Positions 24,412-33,540 of a stretch of DNA of 64,000 bases are shown here, in pieces. The notes beneath the pieces were generated by a model. The model made no database searches and was not told the origin of the DNA. It worked only from the letters and a program-made list of their open reading frames with translations. Origin of the DNA: Streptomyces rishiriensis (GTDB lineage Bacteria; Actinomycetota; Actinomycetes; Streptomycetales; Streptomycetaceae). How positions within the stretch are numbered: the first letter of the stretch is position 1; every line of letters begins with the position of its first letter. The stretch is taken from positions 203,580 to 267,579 of the forward strand of contig NZ_BEWA01000019.1 of NCBI RefSeq assembly GCF_003112535.1. The letters are read 5' to 3'. Made by a program: the position numbers and the translations under genes.

Positions 24412-27400
24412 TCAGTGGCGGGGGTCGCGGAGCCTGCCGATCCGTTCGCGGTCGAGCCGCAGTTCGGTGCGCAGCAGACGGGTGATGCGGCCGGTCAGGC
24501 GGTGCGTCAGCTCGTCCAGCTGGAAGTCGGTGAGGGCCCGCGGATCGAACCCCGGCTGCGCTTCCGCCCGCGCCTGACCCGAGGGCCCCGGCTCCGTCCG
24601 CTCCGTCCCGGAGGGCGGCGCGGCATCCGGCCGCGGCAGCCTCGCGGACGCCGAGGCGCGCTTGGTCACGCCGGGCGACGGACGCGGCGGCACGGGCAGG
24701 CGCGAGGGCGGTGTGACGGCGCGCTGGACGACGGGGGCGGGGGCGGACGCCGGGACGGGCGGCGGCGCGGGCATGGGCGCGGGGAAGGGCAGGGCAAGGG
24801 GCGCGGGGAGGGGCGGGGGCGTCGGGATCGGCGTCGGCGGGAGCGGTGCGGGAGCCGGAGGGGCCGCCGACGCGGGGGACGCGAGGCGCTGCACGGCGAA
24901 GGGCCCGGGGGCGACCGGGGCCGTGGGCGCGGGTGCGGGCAACGCGGCAGAGGGCGCCGGGACGGGCGTGGGCGTGGGATACGGGCGGGCGACGGGGTGG
25001 CCCGAGGGGCCGCCGGGCGCGGTGCGGCGCAGCGGGACGGGGCCCGGCGGCACGGCAGGGACCGTGCGGCGCTGCACGGGGGGCGCGGACGCGGAGGCCG
25101 ACGGTCGGACGGCCGTCGGCGTGGGGCGCACCGCGAGGGGGAGGGGATCGGCGGTGAGGGGATCGGCGGTGAGGGGCGAGGCGGCGACCGAGGGCGGTCG
25201 GCCGGGGTGCGGCCGCGGGATGCTCGGGGCACTGGTGCGAGCAGCGTGGTGGGGGGCCGGGGCGGCGGGGAACGGCGTCGCGACCCGTGGGGGCTGTGGA
25301 ACGTGGGGCGTCGCGGTGGCGCGCTGCACCACGGGAGACACCGGAGACACCGGAGGCACGGGAGGCACGGGGGGCACGGGGGGCACGGAAGGCAGGGGAG
25401 GCATGGGTGCGGGGCCGGCCGGGGTTTCGAGCGGCCGGGCGTCGGCGGGGCGGGAGGAAAGCGGCGCGCCCAGGAGAGGGCGGGGCGGCACGGGAGCGGC
25501 GGCCGGCAGGGGCGCGGCCGGCAGGGGCGCGGCGGGCTGCGCGGCGGGCGTCCGCGGGGCACTGCGCTGCACGGGGGCGCCGAGAGGGGTGGACGAGCGC
25601 TGGATGGCCTCCGTCCCCGCACGGGGGGCGGAGGCGGGAGCGGCGGGGGCGGCGGAGGCCCCGGCGACCGGGAGCGCGGCGGGCGCGGGATTCGTGGCGG
25701 CGGGCGTCGTCGGGCGGAGGGGCACAGGGGCGTTCGTCGGCGCGCCGAGGCCCACCCGGCGCCGGGGCGGGGCGGCGCCGGCCGCGCCCGGCGCCGGGGC
25801 CCGCTGAACGCTCGGCGCGGGGGCTACGGCTGCTGCTGCGGGCGTGGGGGCGGAACCGACGGAGGGCTGCGGTGGGCCGGCGGCGGGGCGTGCGGAGGAG
25901 GGCGGGAGGGCCGAACCGGCGGGCGCCGGAGCCGGGTTGCCGGCCGCCGGGGGCACGGGTCCGGCGGGACCGCCCGACGACGACCCGGGGACCGCACCGG
26001 ACGACGTCGCCGCGCGCTGTACGCCGAGGGGCGCCACGGGCCCGCTGCCGCCCGAGTGTGAGGCGGAGGCGGAGGCAGTGGGCGTGTGCGTGGCCGGACG
26101 GGGAGCGGAGGACGGCGAGGGGGTGTGGGCGTGGGCGGGCGACGGGCCGGGGCCCGTCGCCGCTCCCGAACTCTCGCGCGCGTCACGCGGTCGGGGGGAC
26201 GCGGGAGCGCCGCTCGGAGGCGACGAGACCGCCCGTCCCGCGACCGCACGCTGTACGTCGTGAGCGCCGACGGACGGAACCGTCGCCGCGCCCGGACCGC
26301 CGGAAGCCGCAGAAGGCACTGCCGTTGCTCGTGGGGCGTCCGAGGCCGTCGGAACCGGAAGGGAGGGACGAGCGGAACCGCTTCCCGTGGCGGGCGCGGC
26401 ACTGCTCACCGCCGACGGAGCGGGGCCCACGCCGGGTGCCTCCGCCGTCGCGTGCCGCGTCACCGCTCGCTGGAGGGCCACCGGCGTCGGCGCGGACGCG
26501 GGGCCCTCTCCCGCAGGGCTACGGCCGGACGCCGTCGCTTCGTGTCGGTCGGGGCGAGAGGGCGTAGGCCCATGTCCCGCAGGGGAGTTGTGGGGCGCGG
26601 CGGCTTCACGACGGCTCACCGCTCGCTGGATCTCCAGCGGCGGGCGGGCCGACGCGGGCCTTTCGGCGGACGCAGGCCTTTCAGCGGCACGGGCGCTGCC
26701 GGGCGCTGCCGCTGACGGGGCCGGTGACGGGGCTCGTGACGGGGCCGGTGCCGTCGTCGGTGCGGCTGCGGGCCGGTCGTCGGCTGCCCGTTGCGCGACG
26801 ACCGGTCGGCCCGTGGGCGAGGGCGTGGGCGCGGATGTGGGCGCGACCGTGGGCTTGTCCCCCGCGCCGGTGCTGACGGGGGCGGCCGCCTCACGCCGGT
26901 CCGCCGTCGCCCGCTGGAGTGCGACCGGGCGCGGGGCGGTCGGGGAACCGCCTGCCGTACGGGAGACCGGGACGGTGAGGTCGACGCCCTCACGCGAGGG
27001 TGCGGGCGAGGGCAGGGGTGCGGGCGAAGGCAGCGGTGCGGGCGAGGGCAGGGGTGTGGGCGCGGACGCCGGCGTGGACGTCGCCGCCCGCTGGACGGCC
27101 GTCGTCGGGGAGCCGACCGTCGTCGGCGCCCCCGTGGAGCCCTCTGTGGCGCCCGCAGGGGTGTCCGCTCGCGGGCCCGGAGCCGGTTCCTTGGCGGTCC
27201 TCGAGCCTCCGCCGTCGGCGCCCGTGTCCCGTCCCGGGGCCGGTGCCGGGCCCGCCACGGGGGACGGCGCGGCGGAGGAGGGCCGGGCGGGCAGCGTCCG
27301 CCGCTGGACCGGCGCGGACGTCGACCTCGTCAAAGGGGCCGGACCCCTCGCCGGGGGCGGGGCGGTCGGGGACACGCGGATGCCCCGCGCCGGGGCGACG

Positions 27401-28176
27401 GAAGCGGGACGGGAGGCCTGCGCCGGGCGGGCGGGGACCACCGGGACGTGCGCGGGAACCGGAGCCGTCGCTACGGACGGGCGTGCGGACCGGCTCGACG
27501 GGGACGGACCCGGCGCACCGGTCGGGCCGGGCCGGGCCGGAGCCGGATTCGGACCGGCAGCCGGCAGCAGTCCCGAGGGCGAGGGCGAAGGCGAGGGTGA
27601 AGCCGGTGCCGGCGCCGGCGCCGACACCGGCAAAGGCACGGGCGTCGGCGTCGGTGCCGTCGTCGGGGTCAGCGGCGACGGGAGTGCGCGTTGCAGCGGT
27701 GTCGCCCGGGGCGGCACGGCCGCCGCCCGTCGGGGTTCCGCTTCCGCGGGTGCGGGAGCCGCCCGCAGGCTGCTCATCAGACCGCCGGGGCCCGCGTCCA
27801 GCACCGCGTGGGAGCGGACGCCCATGAAGGAGGGGTTCTGCCAGGTGGCCAGCCGGCCGCCGAACCCGGGGTCGGCGACGCCCGACGGGGCTGCGGCCGC
27901 CGTCCGCTGGATGGGCGGAAGCGAGGGCCAGGCGGCCGGGACGACACGCGCCCCCGCACCGCCGCCTCCCACCGAACCGGAACCAGAAGCGGAACCGGAA
28001 CCGGAATCGGCACCAGCGCCGGAATCAGAACCGGGACCGGAGCTGGGGGCGTCGGTCGACGTCGGCGCTCCCGTGTCGCCGCCGTGGTCCGCGCCGCCCG
28101 CGTTTCCGCTCCCGGCGGGCTCCCCGCGTCCACCGCGCTCCCCGCGTCCACCGCGCAGTCGTTCCAGGAACCCCAT
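24412..28176 (-). CDS. Giant Pro/Ala-rich disordered CIS protein with QR motifs
   Basis: A 1254-aa protein inside the CIS operon, almost entirely Pro, Ala, Ser, Thr and Gly and so intrinsically disordered. An N-terminal patch (about 85-135, containing ATWQNPSFMGVRSHAVL) and a C-terminal charged helix (FQLDELTHRLTGRITRLLR, last about 60 residues) look foldable. Between them the tripeptide [I/L/V/A]-Q-R occurs 17 times, usually followed by A, R or S, at intervals of about 40-110 residues. No classical tape measure is present in the cluster, and this gene lies between the tube genes, so it could set tube length, fill the lumen, or tether effectors. Those roles are inference; I know no named domain covering it. 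Confidence 0.8.
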   Translation of the reverse strand: MGFLERLRGGRGERGGRGEPAGSGNAGGADHGGDTGAPTSTDAPSSGPGSDSGAGADSGSGSASGSGSVGGGGAGARVVPAAWPSLPPIQRTAAAAPSGVADPGFGGRLATWQNPSFMGVRSHAVLDAGPGGLMSSLRAAPAPAEAEPRRAAAVPPRATPLQRALPSPLTPTTAPTPTPVPLPVSAPAPAPASPSPSPSPSGLLPAAGPNPAPARPGPTGAPGPSPSSRSARPSVATAPVPAHVPVVPARPAQASRPASVAPARGIRVSPTAPPPARGPAPLTRSTSAPVQRRTLPARPSSAAPSPVAGPAPAPGRDTGADGGGSRTAKEPAPGPRADTPAGATEGSTGAPTTVGSPTTAVQRAATSTPASAPTPLPSPAPLPSPAPLPSPAPSREGVDLTVPVSRTAGGSPTAPRPVALQRATADRREAAAPVSTGAGDKPTVAPTSAPTPSPTGRPVVAQRAADDRPAAAPTTAPAPSRAPSPAPSAAAPGSARAAERPASAERPASARPPLEIQRAVSRREAAAPHNSPAGHGPTPSRPDRHEATASGRSPAGEGPASAPTPVALQRAVTRHATAEAPGVGPAPSAVSSAAPATGSGSARPSLPVPTASDAPRATAVPSAASGGPGAATVPSVGAHDVQRAVAGRAVSSPPSGAPASPRPRDARESSGAATGPGPSPAHAHTPSPSSAPRPATHTPTASASASHSGGSGPVAPLGVQRAATSSGAVPGSSSGGPAGPVPPAAGNPAPAPAGSALPPSSARPAAGPPQPSVGSAPTPAAAAVAPAPSVQRAPAPGAAGAAPPRRRVGLGAPTNAPVPLRPTTPAATNPAPAALPVAGASAAPAAPASAPRAGTEAIQRSSTPLGAPVQRSAPRTPAAQPAAPLPAAPLPAAAPVPPRPLLGAPLSSRPADARPLETPAGPAPMPPLPSVPPVPPVPPVPPVSPVSPVVQRATATPHVPQPPRVATPFPAAPAPHHAARTSAPSIPRPHPGRPPSVAASPLTADPLTADPLPLAVRPTPTAVRPSASASAPPVQRRTVPAVPPGPVPLRRTAPGGPSGHPVARPYPTPTPVPAPSAALPAPAPTAPVAPGPFAVQRLASPASAAPPAPAPLPPTPIPTPPPLPAPLALPFPAPMPAPPPVPASAPAPVVQRAVTPPSRLPVPPRPSPGVTKRASASARLPRPDAAPPSGTERTEPGPSGQARAEAQPGFDPRALTDFQLDELTHRLTGRITRLLRTELRLDRERIGRLRDPRH

Positions 28177-28179
28177 GCC

Positions 28180-28338
28180 TCAGCCCTCCGCCCCGCCCCG
28201 GGTCACCAGGGACGCGATCTGGTCGGCGTAACGGCGCCGGTCGTGGTGTTCCAGGTCGAGGATGTCGTCCTGGCTCCAGTGGAAGTGGTAGGCGACGTAC
28301 GCGATCTCCTCGTGCAGCCGGTCGGTCGCGTACGTCAC
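28180..28338 (-). CDS. DUF6760-like 52-aa CIS protein
   Basis: A 52-aa gene, short enough to be missed by common length cut-offs. It begins with GTG 28338, overlapping the TGA of the chaperone-like gene (GTGA junction), and stops three bases before the next start codon. The product is helical and rich in His and Asp: LHEEIAYVAYHFHWSQDD, then ILDLEHHDRRRYADQI. This pattern matches the small DUF6760 proteins that follow the tail-assembly gene in many actinobacterial and cyanobacterial CIS and phage-tail operons. It may act with the upstream gene as a tail-assembly chaperone pair, as gpG/gpGT do in lambda. Confidence 0.8.
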   Translation of the reverse strand: MTYATDRLHEEIAYVAYHFHWSQDDILDLEHHDRRRYADQIASLVTRGGAEG

Positions 28339-28832
28339 GATTCCCCCAGGCGGCTCCCGCCGAGTTCCACCTCGAAGGGCTCCGAGCAGTGGGGGCAGCG
28401 CACCGAGGCGCGGGTGTGCCCCTCGGCGTTGACCTGGCGGTAGAAGTCCTGAAGGAACGCCAGGTCGGAGGCGAACATGTTCTCCACGATCCCGTCGTGG
28501 ACGAGCGGCAGCGTGCCGAGGCGGGTGATGACCCGGCCGAGCAGGACCACCGACAGGTACGCCGGGTTCTCCTGGACGCGGATGTCGCGCAGCGGGACCA
28601 GTTCGTCCCGCGCCGTCGCCAGCCGCATCACGCCGTCGCGGTGGACCGTTCCCGCCTCGTCGACGTAGCCGCGCGGCAGTTCGAAGGGGAACTCCGTCTG
28701 CAGCCGGTACGCCGCCGGTGCGGGGGCCGCGGCCGCGGGAGCCGCGGCCGGTGCGGACTCGGGCACGGCCGTGGCCGGGAGCGCCTCCTGCGGCTCCCCG
28801 CCCGCCGCCGCCCGGACAGCCGTACGCCGCAT
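28335..28832 (-). CDS. CIS tail-assembly protein with C-terminal zinc knuckle
   Basis: A 165-aa protein with an Ala/Pro-rich N terminus (residues 1-45) and a compact domain (FPFELPRGYVDEAGTVHRDGVMRLATARDEL, then LLGRVITRLG) characteristic of T4-like phage tail assembly proteins. Near the C terminus a CPHC motif could bind zinc, although a second Cys pair is not visible. The ATG at 28832 shares an A with the TAA of the tube gene (TAATG), so the two are coupled. Its role as chaperone for tube or sheath subunits is inferred from family and position. Confidence 0.75.
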   Translation of the reverse strand: MRRTAVRAAAGGEPQEALPATAVPESAPAAAPAAAAPAPAAYRLQTEFPFELPRGYVDEAGTVHRDGVMRLATARDELVPLRDIRVQENPAYLSVVLLGRVITRLGTLPLVHDGIVENMFASDLAFLQDFYRQVNAEGHTRASVRCPHCSEPFEVELGGSRLGES

Positions 28833-29275
28833 TACTCGATGACCAGTTCTTCGAACGTGATCGTCACGGTCTCGGTCAGTGCGGAGGCCTCGCCCGCCTT
28901 GACCGTGCTGGTGTCGATCTTGCTGCACCAGGCGTTGCGCATGTTGTACCGCTTGACCGGGTTGTTCATGTAGTCCATGACCATGATCGTGGCGTTCTTG
29001 CGGGCGGTGCCCATGACGCCGTTGATCGACTCGGTGATCCACTGGTTGAACGCCGCGGACTGGGTCATGCCGCGCACGACCGTGCAGGTGCCGGCCTTCT
29101 TCACGCCCGGCAGCTTCTTGGTGACCGGCTTGCCCTGTGCGGAGACCTGCTGGTACTCGATGACGTCCTGCTCGATGCTGAGGCCGCTGACCTCGGCGAG
29201 GTACTCGACCATCACGCCGTCGATCTGCAGGCCGAAATTGTGCGAAGTGAGGGCGTCACCCGGCTGGAGACTCAT
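28832..29275 (-). CDS. cis1a: CIS inner tube protein
   Basis: A 147-aa Hcp/gp19-like inner tube subunit: NFGLQIDGVMVEYLAEVSGL, EYQQVSAQGKPVTKKLPG and the C-terminal strand TETVTITFEELVIE. Hexamers of it stack to form the tube propelled through the membrane on contraction. It lies 74 bases downstream of the sheath gene, the standard sheath-tube order, and has a good ribosome binding site (GGAAAG upstream of 29275). The length agrees with other Streptomyces CIS tube proteins. Confidence 0.92.
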   Translation of the reverse strand: MSLQPGDALTSHNFGLQIDGVMVEYLAEVSGLSIEQDVIEYQQVSAQGKPVTKKLPGVKKAGTCTVVRGMTQSAAFNQWITESINGVMGTARKNATIMVMDYMNNPVKRYNMRNAWCSKIDTSTVKAGEASALTETVTITFEELVIE

Positions 29276-29349
29276 CTTGCTTTCCTTCTACGGGAGTTGA
29301 CTGCGGGGCGGTACGGGTCCGGAAGCGGAGGGGGCGGTGGCCCGCGCCG

Positions 29350-30942
29350 CTACTCCTCCAGCTCCCCGCTGCCGCTCTGGAACTGGGCCAGGCGGAAGAT
29401 CACGAACTCGGCGGGCTTGACGGGCGCGATGCCGATCTCGCAGACCACCCGGCCGAGGTCGACCGACTCCGGCGGGTTGGACTCCTCGTCGCACTTGACG
29501 TAGAACGCCTCCTCCGGGCGGGCGCCGAACAGCGCGCCCGCGCGCCACTCGTTCACCAGGAACGCCGAGACGTTGCGCCGGATCCGGGCCCACAGGGCGT
29601 GGTCGTTCGGCTCGAACACCACCCACTGGGTGCCGATCAGGATCGACTCCTCCAGGTAGTTGAAGTACCGGCGGACGTTGAGGTAGCGCCAGGCCGGGTC
29701 CGAGGAGAGGGTGCGGGCGCCCCAGATGCGGATGCCGCGGCCGGGGAACGCGCGGATGCAGTTGACGCCGATCGGGTTGAGCAGGTCCTGCTCGCCGCGG
29801 GTGATCTGGATCTCCAGGTCCACCGCGCCGCGCACGACCTCGTTGGCCGGGGCCTTGTGGACGCCGCGCTCGGAGTCGTTGCGGGCCCACACGCCGGCCA
29901 CGTGGCCGCTCGGCGGGATCAGCCGGGCCTGGCCCGCGGACGGGTCGAAGGACTTGATCCACGGGTAGTACAGCGCCGCGTACTTGGAGTCGTAGCCGGC
30001 CGTCTCCTGCCGCCAGACGCGGATCTGACGCGCGTTGAGGCCGGGCGGCGGGTCGATGATCGCGACGCGGTCGCCCATCAGCTCGCAGTGCGCGATCAGG
30101 CCGAGCTGGACGGCCTTGACGGACTCCAGGTCGATCGCGCCGCGCTGGTAGGCGGCCATGAGGTCGGGGACCGCGACCATGGACACCTCGTCGACGGCCT
30201 CCAGGCCGCCGAAGCCGGTGCGGTCGGAGCTGTCGCCCAGGTACTGCGCGGGACCGACCGGGGCGCTCTCCTCCGTCGGCACTGCGGGGGCGGCGGAGGG
30301 CGCGGCCGGCAGGGCGACCGTCTGGTTCTCCGGCCGGACGAGCTGCGCGGCGGGCGCGGCCTCGGCCACGGTGATCAGCTTGGAGCGCTCCTTGACCTGC
30401 GTGACGACGTAGGAGCGGTTGCCCTTCTTGGCACTCACGTCGAAGGTCTCGACGGGCCTGTCGCCGTCCTTGACGATCAGCTTGAAGCGCTCGGCGGGTC
30501 CCTCGCCCTCGGCGTCGGCGACCTCGACGGTCAGCGGGCCGCCGTTCTCGCCCGGCGCCAGGGCCGTCACCGTGAAGGTGCCGAGCTGCTTCGGCTCGCC
30601 GGCCGGGAGCGCGGCGGGCGCGGAGCCCGAACCGGCCAGCGCGGCGGGGGACTTGGCGTCGCCGGCGGCGCCCGCCGGGGAACCGCCCACGCGGACGACA
30701 TAGGCCGCCGAGCCGCCGTTGTTGAAGAACCCGTAGACGGAGTGCGCCAGGAAGTAGCCGTCGGTGAAGTCACCGAAAGCCGCCACGTACTGGGTCCAGT
30801 TGGTCACCAGGGTCGGCTCGTTGAGCGGGCCGGTCGGGGCGAGCCCGACGAAGGCCGCCACCGAGGTGCCCACCCCTTCGATCGGGCGGGAGCCGCTGGC
30901 CACCTCCTCGACGTATACGCCGGGCGACAGGTAGGACGGCAT
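29350..30942 (-). CDS. cis2: CIS contractile sheath protein
   Basis: A 530-aa sheath protein. The N terminus (YLSPGVYVEEVASGSRPIEGVGTSVAAFVGLAP) and the C-terminal domain (GVNCIRAFPGRGIRIWGARTLSSD, NVRRYFNYLEESI, KPAEFVIFRLAQF) are diagnostic of phage and CIS sheaths; the latter carries the interlocking strands of the handshake. Between them, about 120-230, is a variable beta-rich insertion ending in a Pro/Ala-rich loop, which would project outwards from the assembled sheath. It is the first gene of the leftward operon, with AGGAGAG before the ATG and an inverted repeat further upstream. Confidence 0.95.
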   Translation of the reverse strand: MPSYLSPGVYVEEVASGSRPIEGVGTSVAAFVGLAPTGPLNEPTLVTNWTQYVAAFGDFTDGYFLAHSVYGFFNNGGSAAYVVRVGGSPAGAAGDAKSPAALAGSGSAPAALPAGEPKQLGTFTVTALAPGENGGPLTVEVADAEGEGPAERFKLIVKDGDRPVETFDVSAKKGNRSYVVTQVKERSKLITVAEAAPAAQLVRPENQTVALPAAPSAAPAVPTEESAPVGPAQYLGDSSDRTGFGGLEAVDEVSMVAVPDLMAAYQRGAIDLESVKAVQLGLIAHCELMGDRVAIIDPPPGLNARQIRVWRQETAGYDSKYAALYYPWIKSFDPSAGQARLIPPSGHVAGVWARNDSERGVHKAPANEVVRGAVDLEIQITRGEQDLLNPIGVNCIRAFPGRGIRIWGARTLSSDPAWRYLNVRRYFNYLEESILIGTQWVVFEPNDHALWARIRRNVSAFLVNEWRAGALFGARPEEAFYVKCDEESNPPESVDLGRVVCEIGIAPVKPAEFVIFRLAQFQSGSGELEE

Positions 30943-31287
30943 GCTGTGCTCTCCTCGGGGTACGCGTCAGGACGTCTTTCACCGTCACGCGCGAAGCGCG
31001 TGGCGCGAAACGGCCCTCGGTGCACACCCCGGGGCACTTCTCCTGCCCCCGCGGGCAGGCCGGTGCCGGCCGGACCCGCCCGACGGCACGGCCGCGCCGG
31101 CTGCCGCGACCGCAGCGCCCCGACCGGCCCCGCCCCGTCCCGGCCGATGCGGAACCGGGGCGGGCCCGGGCGGGGCGGGAGCCTCGGGAGCTCGGGGGAC
31201 TCCCGGGCAGCCGGCCGGGGCCCGGCGGGCAGGCGGCCTGCCCTCCTGCCTCTGACGGCGCACCCGGCCTCCCCGTAGCGTCGGCGC
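30943..31287. promoter_or_regulatory. Divergent promoter region of the CIS operon
   Basis: 345 bases between the sheath gene and the first rightward membrane-protein gene. It contains a perfect inverted repeat CACGCGC-GAA-GCGCGTG at 30986-31002, 44 bases before the sheath start and possibly an operator, and at its right end the leaderless promoter described separately. The centre is Pro/Gly-codon-like GC-rich DNA without a supportable gene. A sheath-operon promoter could not be identified by eye. Confidence 0.55.
31252..31281 (+). promoter_or_regulatory. Leaderless promoter of ChW membrane gene
   Basis: CTGACG (31252-31257), 18-base spacer, TAGCGT (31276-31281), then six bases to the GTG at 31288. 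Transcription would start at the GTG, and no ribosome binding site is present. The same geometry recurs before the sister gene at 32769-32798. Confidence 0.7.
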
Positions 31288-32700
31288 GTGAGCCTGTGGA
31301 CTTCCCTGGAACCCTCTTCCGTCACCGTCGACCCCGGCAGCAGGGCGACCGTGCGGCTGCGTGTGCGCAACACCGGCGACGTGGTCGACGAGTACCGCTG
31401 TGAACCGGTGGGGAACGTGGCCCCCTGGGTGACGGTGGAGCCGCAGACGCTGCGGTTGTATCCGGGGACGACGGGGACGGTGGAGCTGACGTTCGCGCCG
31501 CCGCGTACGCCGGACGCGACGGCCGGTCCCCACCCGTACGCGGTGCGGATCACGCCGACGGAGCATCCGGACGCGGTGACGGTGCCGGAGGGGAACCTGA
31601 CGGTCACGCCGTTCACGGAGGTGCGGGCCGAGCTGGTGCCGCCGACGGTGAAGGGGCGGTTCCGGGGCCGGCCACGGCTCGCCGTCGACAACCTCGGCAA
31701 CACCCGCGTCACCGCCTCGCTGAGCGGCAGCGACACCGGGGACCGGCTCTCGTACGACCTGAAGCCGGGCAGTGTGCAGATCGAGCCGGGGCGGGCGGTG
31801 TTCGTCGACACGACGCTGCGCCCCCGCAGGATCATCTGGTTCGGGTCGAAGGAGGAGCAGCCCTACACGCTGAACGTGCAGCGCTCGGGCGCGGTCCCGC
31901 TGGCGGTGGACGGCACGTTCGTGCAGCGCGGGTTCCTGCCGCGCTGGCTGGCGACGGCGCTCAGCCTCACCGTGGCCCTGGCGATCGCGTTCGTGATGAT
32001 CTGGCTGGCCTACAAGCCGCAGGTGCGCAGCCTGGCGTCGGAGAAGGTCGCGCAGGCGGCCGTCAACACCCTGGCGCCCAGCCCCTCGGCCACGCCCAGC
32101 GCCCCGCCCCTGGTGCCCACCCCGGCGGCCGCCGCGGCGCCCGAGGCCCCGGTGAGCAGCGCGGCGGCCGACGGCGGCGGGGGCGGGGGCGGAGGCGGCG
32201 GGGGCGAGTCGAAGCCGCCCGCGAAGCCCAAGCAGGAGACCGCGGCCGTCGCCGTGAACAAGCTGGCGGCGCGCAGCGACGGGCGGCACATCTGCTACCG
32301 CGCCTACGTGGAGGACAAGGGCTGGCAGGACCCGGTCTGCGACGGCGCGATCGCCGGGACGACCGGCAAGGCCCTGGGCATCAAGGCCCTCAACATCGCC
32401 ACGGCGCGCACCGGCGGCGTCACGGGCAACGCGGCTCATGTGGACGGGGGCTGGCTGACCGGGGACAAGTGGTCGAAGGCGTCCGACGGCGTCGACATGT
32501 ACATGGGCTCCAGCAAGCCCGCGGTCGCCGTGATGGAGGGGTTCACCATCAAGACGATGGAGGGCTCCGTCTGCCAGAACCCGCACATCAAGGACCGGGG
32601 CTGGCTGGGGAACGGCTGCACGAAGCCGGGCGACTGGATCTACGGCGGCAGCCCGATGCAGGACCGGCTCCAGCTGGAGGCCGTCCGCTTCACGGTCTGA
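31288..32700 (+). CDS. Membrane protein with cytoplasmic Ig-like half and ChW-type outer module
   Basis: A 470-aa protein. Residues 1-210 hold two Ig-like/hydrolase-accessory beta domains (COG1470-like) with no signal peptide; a single membrane helix lies at about 218-240 (WLATALSLTVALAIAFVMIWL); a Pro/Gly-rich linker follows; the last 150 residues contain two repeats resembling ChW (hydrophobic with conserved Trp) modules, each with a Gly-Trp core (VEDKGWQDPVCDGAIAGTTG and HIKDRGWLGNGCTKPGDW). With no signal peptide the topology should be N-in/C-out. Its first 245 residues are nearly identical to the next gene. It lies between the two CIS units and is likely part of the system. Confidence 0.75.
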   Translation: MSLWTSLEPSSVTVDPGSRATVRLRVRNTGDVVDEYRCEPVGNVAPWVTVEPQTLRLYPGTTGTVELTFAPPRTPDATAGPHPYAVRITPTEHPDAVTVPEGNLTVTPFTEVRAELVPPTVKGRFRGRPRLAVDNLGNTRVTASLSGSDTGDRLSYDLKPGSVQIEPGRAVFVDTTLRPRRIIWFGSKEEQPYTLNVQRSGAVPLAVDGTFVQRGFLPRWLATALSLTVALAIAFVMIWLAYKPQVRSLASEKVAQAAVNTLAPSPSATPSAPPLVPTPAAAAAPEAPVSSAAADGGGGGGGGGGGESKPPAKPKQETAAVAVNKLAARSDGRHICYRAYVEDKGWQDPVCDGAIAGTTGKALGIKALNIATARTGGVTGNAAHVDGGWLTGDKWSKASDGVDMYMGSSKPAVAVMEGFTIKTMEGSVCQNPHIKDRGWLGNGCTKPGDWIYGGSPMQDRLQLEAVRFTV

Positions 32701-33540
32701 GCCGGGCCGCGGGGTGCGAGGGCACGGCCGGCCGTCCCTTTCGGGCAGCGGTCGTGCCCGATGGCCTGCTGACCGGACCCCGTCCGGCGTCGTAGCGTCG
32801 GCGGGTGACTCTGTGGACTTCTCTGGAACCGGCCGCGGCGACCGTGGATCCCGGCGGCTCCACGACCGTGCGGCTGCGTGTGCGCAACACCGGCGACGTG
32901 GTCGACGAGTACCGCTGTGAACCGGTGGGGAACGTGGCCCCCTGGGTGACGGTGGAGCCGCAGACGCTGCGGTTGTATCCGGGGACGACGGGGACGGTGG
33001 AGCTGACGTTCGCGCCGCCGCGTACGCCGGACGCGACGGCCGGTCCCCACCCCTACGCGGTGCGGATCACGCCGACGGAGCATCCGGACGCGGTGACGGT
33101 GCCGGAGGGGAACCTGACGGTCACGCCGTTCACGGAGGTGCGGGCCGAGCTGGTGCCGCCGACGGTGAAGGGGCGGTTCCGGGGCCGGCCGCGGCTCGCC
33201 GTCGACAACCTCGGCAACACCCGGGTGACGGCGTCCGTCGCGGGCGGCGACATGGGCGACCACCTGGGGTACGAGTTCCGGCCGGGCAGTGTGCAGATCG
33301 AGCCGGGGCGGGCGGTGTTCGTCGACACGACGCTGCGGCCGCGTCAGATCATCTGGTTCGGGTCGAAGGAGCAGCGGCCGTACACGCTGAACGTGCAGCG
33401 CTCGGGCGCGGTGCCGCTGGCGGTGGACGGCACGTTCGTGCAGCGCGGGTTCCTGCCGCGCTGGCTGGCGACGGCGCTCAGCCTCACCGTGGCCCTGGCG
33501 ATCGCGTTCGTGATGATCTGGCTGACGTACAAGCCGCAGG
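31349..33540. repeat. Tandem duplication of Ig-TM coding half
   Basis: DNA at 31349-31716 recurs almost base for base at 32866-33233 (offset 1517), and the match resumes from about 31768 to 32020 after a short variable patch. The identity includes synonymous positions, so the copies are recent or kept alike by gene conversion. The promoter element upstream of each start is also shared, while the 3' parts are unrelated. Confidence 0.9.
32769..32798 (+). promoter_or_regulatory. Leaderless promoter of ricin-lectin membrane gene
   Basis: CTGACC (32769-32774), 18-base spacer, TAGCGT (32793-32798), six bases to the GTG at 32805: the same layout as the promoter at 31252-31281. It allows the second gene to be transcribed independently of the first, without a leader. 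Confidence 0.7.
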
